From a virus, in IMG/VR virus record IMGVR_UViG_3300011116_000590, positions 1 through 47,498 of that record: a stretch of 47,498 nucleotides of DNA; one strand, written 5' to 3'. A program made the position numbers and the translations under genes. Shown piece after piece: positions 42,408-47,498 of this stretch. The number at the start of each line of letters is the position of its first letter. Position 1 is the first letter of the stretch. Below the pieces are notes generated by a model that saw only the letters and a list, made by a program, of their open reading frames with translations, did not search any database and was not told where the DNA came from.

Positions 42408-43440
42408 GCTAAAGTATAAATATGTTATAGGCACTAATGTTATGTTTTATGAAATAGACATGTTGCCTTATTTAGTGGAAAGTATAATAGACTCGGTAAA
42501 AGATATAGAAAATCAAGAAAATATCTACATAGATTTACTGCTAAATACTTGCGAGTCTTTTGAAATATGCGAAAGCAAAACTAGATTAACTGAGATAACA
42601 TGGAAATTCATGAAAATAATCAGTTTACTAAAGGAAAAAACAAAATGTAATATAATTCAAACTGATTTACCAGAGGATACGGGAGAACCTTACACCATGG
42701 TAAATTATCGAAGAGATTTAAATTATAGATATGCTAATAAAGTAGATTGGGTTATTTGGGGAGAAACTGACTGCTTAGTACCTCACCCTGCTTTCAGGAT
42801 ACTGGACGAAATAAGAGAGGCCGCTGCTTTAGATAATTGTTACAGATATATTACTACATTTGCTGATAGGAAAATGTGGGATGCTTCATGGGAACCCTTA
42901 GAACATATTGAATTTAAAAATCTACCATATTATGAAAAATCAGATCCTAGATGTTTTACCGAAAAACATTCTATAAGATATGTTATGACTAAAGATGAAA
43001 TGGATGAGATAAATAAAAAATATGAGTCACATGATGAGATAGAAGTGTTATATCATCCTAAATTTGATGGAAGTTTTTTATGCATAAGTTCTGATTTAAT
43101 AAAAGCCGGAGCAAATATTCCGTTAGGATTTTGGGGATTAAGTGGTGAAGATACTGCCTTTATGTATGAATGCATGAAAGTCATGGATAAAATGTACGTA
43201 CAGTATGTAGTAGAGTACATACTTAAGGCACATAATAGGGAGCATCCGGAAAAAAGAAAATATGCACTATCTGTATTCGATAAGACAGAAAGCACGCAAG
43301 GGAAAAAAGGAGAATGGTATAATATCGTAAGAGATATGAACCGAGATAATCTAAATAAGCTCTACGACGGACGTAGCAAGCAGAGTAAATTAAATACTTA
43401 TCAAGATTTCTTAAATAAAATGAAAGAACATGGCATCTGA
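42400..43440 (+). CDS. GT-A glycosyltransferase-like protein (346 aa)
   Basis: It starts KYVIGTNVMFYEIDMLPYLVESI, as in GT2-like enzymes. The metal-site candidate is WGETDCLVPH (120-129, with E122 and D124). A second motif FWGLSGEDTAFMYECMK (244-260) resembles the W-G-x-x-x-E-D segment of galactosyl- and chondroitin-type transferases, where the acidic pair helps catalysis. The protein overlaps its neighbours on both sides by 8 and 11 nt. Sugar and acceptor are not identified. Confidence 0.72.
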   Translation: MTKLKYKYVIGTNVMFYEIDMLPYLVESIIDSVKDIENQENIYIDLLLNTCESFEICESKTRLTEITWKFMKIISLLKEKTKCNIIQTDLPEDTGEPYTMVNYRRDLNYRYANKVDWVIWGETDCLVPHPAFRILDEIREAAALDNCYRYITTFADRKMWDASWEPLEHIEFKNLPYYEKSDPRCFTEKHSIRYVMTKDEMDEINKKYESHDEIEVLYHPKFDGSFLCISSDLIKAGANIPLGFWGLSGEDTAFMYECMKVMDKMYVQYVVEYILKAHNREHPEKRKYALSVFDKTESTQGKKGEWYNIVRDMNRDNLNKLYDGRSKQSKLNTYQDFLNKMKEHGI

Positions 43441-44347
43441 TGATATGAAAAAAACTCTAAAGGATTTAGAGAAAAGTCTCAAAAAAATAAAAATACATCA
43501 AAAAAATATTAGCAAGATGGCTAAAGACTTTTCAAAAGCAGAAAAAGCTTATAAGAAATTAGCCTCTGTTAGTGATTTTAAAACAGATAAAAAGTCATAT
43601 AAGTATCCTATAGAAGTACTAAATTATAAAGAAGTTAAAGCCGGGGATGACAATATGTTTTTTGGGGGTAGCGATGATGATGAAAAAATTTCATGGAAGA
43701 AGCAGAAAAAATTAGACAGTGAAAAGTTTATGACCAAAAAAACAGAAAGGGAATTTAAATTATTGGCCTATATGAGTGGAATACCTCCTGAAACTGATTT
43801 ATCCGATGTGCAAAAAGTGGTTATAAAAAAGAAAAATACAGGGGAAACCTATTTCTTATTTGAGTCAAAAAGATATCACGTGGAAACTGAATACGACTTT
43901 AATACTAAAACGCTTGTAAATAAATTCATAGGAACAATAAAAAAGGAAGGAGAAGATGTTTCGGGAGGTGGATTAAATATATTAACTCGTCAAATAGCAA
44001 ATTTAAAAGCTTTTGGTAAGATACGAAAAATAGAGGGGGAATTTCTTAGAAGAGGAAATTCTACAGGCTACTATGCATATCTAAGGTATGGATTTATTCC
44101 GGATAGAGTAGCCCAAAGCACTTATTCGGATTTAATAGACGAGTACAATAAATTATATCCTAGCGATAATGTTAAAAAAATTGAGGATTTCTTAAAGTCA
44201 GAAACAGGAAGAAATTTTTGGAAAGAAAAAGGAAATGATTGGGACGGACATTTTGATTTATCAGATAACTCATACAGCATGAAAGTACTAGAAGACTACG
44301 TTAAAAATAAGATTGATAAAGACCTGTTCAACTTAACATTTAAATAA
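43430..44347 (+). CDS. Coiled-coil protein with a GNAT-like C-terminal part (tentative)
   Basis: A 305-residue protein. Residues 1-46 form a Lys-rich coiled coil (KKTLKDLEKSLKKIKIHQKN). The later GGGLNILTRQIANLKAFGKI (179-198) and GNSTGYYAYLRYGFIPD (209-225) resemble the acetyl-CoA loop and final strand of GNAT-fold domains found in phage and polyvalent proteins (a pattern ending in GYYxWxRLGF). No catalytic base can be fixed. It interrupts the glycosyltransferases; an acyl-transfer step on the glycan or on a protein would fit but is only a guess. Confidence 0.45.
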   Translation: MASDDMKKTLKDLEKSLKKIKIHQKNISKMAKDFSKAEKAYKKLASVSDFKTDKKSYKYPIEVLNYKEVKAGDDNMFFGGSDDDEKISWKKQKKLDSEKFMTKKTEREFKLLAYMSGIPPETDLSDVQKVVIKKKNTGETYFLFESKRYHVETEYDFNTKTLVNKFIGTIKKEGEDVSGGGLNILTRQIANLKAFGKIRKIEGEFLRRGNSTGYYAYLRYGFIPDRVAQSTYSDLIDEYNKLYPSDNVKKIEDFLKSETGRNFWKEKGNDWDGHFDLSDNSYSMKVLEDYVKNKIDKDLFNLTFK

Positions 44348-44349
44348 CC

Positions 44350-44604
44350 ATGGAAGAAAAATTACAACTAGTACAAAGAACTTTAAGAGATCTTGTAAGG
44401 TTTAATACTGATAAAGAAGATTTAAATTTAGATGTTGCGTTTATATTAGCCTCAAATGACGATGAATTGATAGACGAGTTTAGAAAGATGTACTATCATA
44501 GAAATTTTAAATGGGTGAATGATATAGACAATGAAATAGCTGATATTTTGTTTGAGATATACGGTTTATATTTTGACGAAACAACAGACGATGAAAATAT
44601 TTAA
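44350..44604 (+). CDS. Small acidic hypothetical protein (84 aa)
   Basis: The product is helical and acidic, with a C-terminal EIYGLYFDETTDDENI. It starts 2 nt after the GNAT-like gene and ends 12 nt before the methyltransferase-like gene. No cysteine and no known motif are seen. Its composition would suit a small protein that binds a basic partner, perhaps the Lys-rich protein encoded just before it. Confidence 0.55.
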   Translation: MEEKLQLVQRTLRDLVRFNTDKEDLNLDVAFILASNDDELIDEFRKMYYHRNFKWVNDIDNEIADILFEIYGLYFDETTDDENI

Positions 44605-44616
44605 ATAGATTATAAC

Positions 44617-45270
44617 ATGGGTTACATTTTACCAGCCTTTTACCAGGCAATCGCTCAAGAAAAACTTAGGAGGCCCTGTCCTAAAATATTTGTAGAGACA
44701 GGGACTTTTAAAGGAGGGTCGGCACTTACGGCACTTAGACACAATGGAAACTTAGATGATTTTGACAAATGGGTTACTGTAGAATTAGGTGACTCTATTT
44801 CTAGAATAGCATCTAACCGGTTCAAGAAATTAGAAGAGAAAGGAGAATTTTTTGAAGAAATTTTAACAGACGACACAGAAGATGCTGATTTCAATGAGGT
44901 CTGCTCTTATTTCTCGGAAAAACTTTGGTTATATAAGAATGATAGCGTATCTTTCCTACGTGAATTTTTGAAGGACAGAGAAGAGCCTATGTGCTTTTGG
45001 CTAGACGCTCACGCAGGTGCCGACAAATATGCGAGAGGAGAAGACGACGTTCCACTCCTAAAAGAACTCGAGCTTATTTTTGAATCCGCCCAGGAAAATG
45101 ATTTAATTGCTATTGACGACGCTCATTTATTTGGGACTAATCAAGATGGAAAATGCGACTACACAGGCATTACATTAGAGACAATCAAGAATCTTTCTAA
45201 CTCTTATGGATATTCTGTATATGCCTCTAGTCCTTATAACATGGAAATGCTAATAATTTTTCAAGAATGA
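44617..45270 (+). CDS. SAM-dependent methyltransferase-like protein (217 aa)
   Basis: A Rossmann-like protein with the glycine-containing first motif IFVETGTFKGGSALTA (24-39), an acidic end to the second strand (WVTVELGDS, 52-60) and the segment MCFWLDAHAG (125-134), where the DxH pair resembles the fourth motif of TylF/FkbM-related methyltransferases. Target residues are unknown. Placed among glycosyltransferases it may methylate a sugar hydroxyl, a common cap on glycans. It overlaps the next gene by 4 nt. Confidence 0.7.
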   Translation: MGYILPAFYQAIAQEKLRRPCPKIFVETGTFKGGSALTALRHNGNLDDFDKWVTVELGDSISRIASNRFKKLEEKGEFFEEILTDDTEDADFNEVCSYFSEKLWLYKNDSVSFLREFLKDREEPMCFWLDAHAGADKYARGEDDVPLLKELELIFESAQENDLIAIDDAHLFGTNQDGKCDYTGITLETIKNLSNSYGYSVYASSPYNMEMLIIFQE

Positions 45271-46196
45271 GAATTTTAATTATACATCAGCCATATCCCA
45301 TGGGTAATTATAAGTTATCGGAAACATTGGGAAAAAAATTACACGAGAAAGGACATGAAGTCATTTTGCTGCATCAATTAAATATGTCAAAAATAGATGC
45401 TAAACATGCAGAAGAATATAAGAATAGCATTGATGAAATGGATCCGGATGTCATTTATTATGAAATGTTGGATGCAGCTACATTCGATATAATTAAAAAT
45501 GTAAAATGTAGAAATAGAATATTATGTGCAACATCTAATGGCATTTTGGGATATGAAGTCATTATAAAAGGATGGGGAGTTTATTATGATAAGATAATCA
45601 CCAATTCTAAAAAAATGTATGATGAATTATTTACTAATGTTTGTGCTGAACACTTTGAATATTATTTTTTAGCCATTGAGGATTCTGAATTAGTTTACAA
45701 TCCTAAGTACGATAAGAAGAATGTATTTTTAGGAATGGGGTTTAACAGGCTTACAGATGATTCATATAAACTAGAAAGGGATATATTTTTCTCGGAGAAA
45801 AATGATGTAATTTCTATTTACGGTAATGGATGGAATAATCATAAAAACTGGATTGAACTCCTGCCGCCAAATGATATAGGGTCATTATATAAATCTGCAA
45901 AAAGTGCTGTGGCTATTATAGGTAAAGGCCAAAGAGAATTAGGCATGATAAATAATAGATATTCTGAAATTGCTTTCTCAAGATGTCCTATTGTAACTTA
46001 TCCTTATGATATTGATTTTTATGGTGCCGCTGCATTTATGAATTTTTCATCCTCTCCATCTGAACATCATAAAGTTGTTTCCGATATTAACAGAAATCCG
46101 GATAAATATCATTATAAGTGTAACCTTTTTAGAGATTTTATTGTTAATCAAGATAATGTATTTTACCAAAAACTAACAAGATTATTTTATGTATAA
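45267..46196 (+). CDS. Glycosyltransferase, GT-B type (309 aa)
   Basis: It starts MRILIIHQPYPMGNYKLSET, a GT-B first strand, and contains ISIYGNGWNNHKNWIELLPP then LYKSAKSAVAIIGKG. The late motif NNRYSEIAFSRCPIVTYPYD replaces the usual E-x7-E donor site; this matches the glycosyltransferase-1-like proteins that modify capsid or teichoic-like glycans. Length is short for the fold. The start overlaps the methyltransferase-like gene and the stop overlaps the next gene by 8 nt. Confidence 0.75.
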   Translation: MRILIIHQPYPMGNYKLSETLGKKLHEKGHEVILLHQLNMSKIDAKHAEEYKNSIDEMDPDVIYYEMLDAATFDIIKNVKCRNRILCATSNGILGYEVIIKGWGVYYDKIITNSKKMYDELFTNVCAEHFEYYFLAIEDSELVYNPKYDKKNVFLGMGFNRLTDDSYKLERDIFFSEKNDVISIYGNGWNNHKNWIELLPPNDIGSLYKSAKSAVAIIGKGQRELGMINNRYSEIAFSRCPIVTYPYDIDFYGAAAFMNFSSSPSEHHKVVSDINRNPDKYHYKCNLFRDFIVNQDNVFYQKLTRLFYV

Positions 46197-46776
46197 CTAC
46201 GAAGAAATCCTACAAGGGATACCGGACAAAAAAGAGAACAAGAACACAACTTCTCATAAATTTAAAAAAGATTTATTGGAGTTCTTTTCCGATAAATCAA
46301 TTAAGACGTGCTTAGAAATAGGCGCTAATTGGGGATATACCACTAGAGTACTGTCTTATATTGCAGAAAAAGTTTATGCTATAGACCATTCTGATGATAA
46401 TATTAAAAGAGTAATTGAAAATAACAGAGGTAGAAAAAATATATCATGTATAGTTGGGGATGCTTATTCTAATATGACTTATGTTACAATAAATGAGGAA
46501 ATAGATTTATGTTTTATTGATTGCGTACATGATTACTCAAATGTAAAAGAAGATATAGAAAGATGTCTTAGGATGAAAAAAGAAGAAAAAGATTTATACA
46601 TTGCATTCGATGATTACGGACATCCTACAGCCAAAGGAGTAAAAAGAGCAGTAGACGAAACCGTAGATCTAAAAAGAATGGAGATTGTTAAGCATATTGG
46701 GCATGAGGCAGGTTACAATGTTTTTAATAGCGTGATTTTAGTGGATAGCGAGGGAGTTATTTGTAAAGTTCTATAA
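46189..46776 (+). CDS. Class I SAM-dependent methyltransferase (195 aa)
   Basis: The SAM-binding motif I is TCLEIGANWGYTTRVLS (40-56), followed by KVYAIDHSDDNIK (motif II, D at the strand end), CIVGDAYSN, and EIDLCFIDCVHDYSNVKEDI (motif IV, DxxHxY). This is the Methyltransf_24 pattern, common for sugar or small-molecule O-methyltransferases. It is the second methyltransferase-like gene in the block and, like the other, may cap or decorate glycans. Confidence 0.85.
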   Translation: MYNYEEILQGIPDKKENKNTTSHKFKKDLLEFFSDKSIKTCLEIGANWGYTTRVLSYIAEKVYAIDHSDDNIKRVIENNRGRKNISCIVGDAYSNMTYVTINEEIDLCFIDCVHDYSNVKEDIERCLRMKKEEKDLYIAFDDYGHPTAKGVKRAVDETVDLKRMEIVKHIGHEAGYNVFNSVILVDSEGVICKVL

Positions 46777-46779
46777 TAT

Positions 46780-47498
46780 ATGAAAATAGTTATAATATCT
46801 GAAATAGGCAATTTTGTCAAATTCCCTAGAAATTTCCACAACGCAAGAACTGATGTTGCATGGTCAATTGCTTTAGATGCACTAAACGTCCCTGCTGATA
46901 CCAAACTAATAAAGCAGTACATAGAAAGTACTCCATCTTTCAAGAAAGTGGATTTAGCTATTATTATTCCGGGCAAAAAAAACCCTTTCTTAGAAGTAGA
47001 ATTTATTAAGGAATACTTTGCTAAGAAAGTCTGTATGATGCAAGAAGGACCCAACTGGTATTGGCAGGATTACGACATAGAAACTCAAATAAATTTCTAT
47101 AATGCGCTTAGAACTTGCGACTTTCTACTTTGCCATAATGCATCGGATTATAAATACTACAAAGGAATTACTAATTTAGAATGTCTAGTTATGCCATCTC
47201 TAATGATTGAAGATACTTTGAAACATATAGTATCTAAAAAATATCAAGCAGAGGGTATTGTAATTGGGGGTAATTCATGTTCTTGGTATGGTGGAATGGA
47301 TTCCTTTCTAATAGCACTAAGTGGCAGGAAATCTTTCGTAAAAACGGAATCAGAAATTCCAATATTTGCTCCTTCAATGGGAAGAAAGAAAGAAGAGGAA
47401 GAACTAATTCCGGATCTTAATCATCTACCTTATATGAACTGGACTTCTTTTATTGAAACATTAGCAGATAAAGCTAAGATTGGCATTCACTTGATGAG
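46780..47498 (+). CDS. Glycosyltransferase-like protein, 3' truncated by the window
   Basis: An ATG at 46780, 3 nt after the previous stop, opens a frame of 239 codons that runs off the right edge. The protein starts MKIVIISEIGNFVKFPRNFH and has CMMQEGPNWYWQDYDIETQI and CDFLLCHNASDYKYYKG, segments that resemble the acceptor domain of GT-B transferases in phage operons (a strand, then a Cys-Asp-hydrophobic turn). The donor domain is outside the window. Its position next to other transferases supports the call. Confidence 0.6.
   Translation, partial: MKIVIISEIGNFVKFPRNFHNARTDVAWSIALDALNVPADTKLIKQYIESTPSFKKVDLAIIIPGKKNPFLEVEFIKEYFAKKVCMMQEGPNWYWQDYDIETQINFYNALRTCDFLLCHNASDYKYYKGITNLECLVMPSLMIEDTLKHIVSKKYQAEGIVIGGNSCSWYGGMDSFLIALSGRKSFVKTESEIPIFAPSMGRKKEEEELIPDLNHLPYMNWTSFIETLADKAKIGIHLM

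Overview
This window is a segment of a large, AT-rich, T4-like contractile-tailed (myovirus) phage genome. Every gene I can support reads left to right on the + strand, packed with short gaps or 4-35 nt overlaps. Start codons are preceded by A-rich tracts and I see no convincing Shine-Dalgarno sequence at the starts I examined. That habit, together with the low GC, fits a phage of a Bacteroidota host. This is inference from sequence style, not from a database match. The left edge cuts the major capsid gene and the right edge cuts a glycosyltransferase gene.

Region 1 (1-4430): the end of the major capsid protein (gp23), a strong terminator, two small unknown genes, a PhoH-type ATPase, and a 760-residue protein that joins a GT4-like glycosyltransferase, a GT25-like glycosyltransferase and a 2-oxoglutarate/Fe(II) hydroxylase resembling animal procollagen lysyl hydroxylase. 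Region 2 (4477-20490): the neck and tail module. In order it holds gp13-, gp14- and gp15-like neck/completion proteins, sheath gp18, three tandem tail-tube (gp19) paralogues, a gp26/gp51-like overlapping pair just before the tape measure, the tape measure, a tube-initiator-like protein, a LysM-like gp53, a large hub-like protein and an unknown protein.

Region 3 (20477-33882): DNA replication, recombination and nucleotide metabolism. It holds a divergent small family-A polymerase, a gp32-like ssDNA-binding protein, a RecA/UvsX recombinase, a FEN-type 5' nuclease, a DnaB/gp41-type helicase, class I ribonucleotide reductase (NrdB then NrdA), a terminator, a small DUF1599/MazG-like protein, an HNH nuclease, a complete family-A DNA polymerase with 3'-5' exonuclease, a zinc-ribbon protein and a RecB/Cas4-type nuclease.

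Region 4 (33901-47498): almost entirely carbohydrate transfer. At least ten glycosyltransferase-like genes of GT-A and GT-B folds and two methyltransferase-like genes stand in one unidirectional block, with an HNH homing endonuclease, a GNAT-like protein and a few unknowns. No sugar-nucleotide synthesis gene is visible, so sugars would come from host pools or from genes outside the window.

The most notable points are: the GT4-GT25-lysyl-hydroxylase-like fusion beside the capsid gene together with the glycosyltransferase block, which suggests a virus-encoded system for building glycans on proteins (or on DNA); two family-A polymerases in one replication module; three tail-tube genes; and a possible +1 frameshift between the gp26-like and gp51-like genes.
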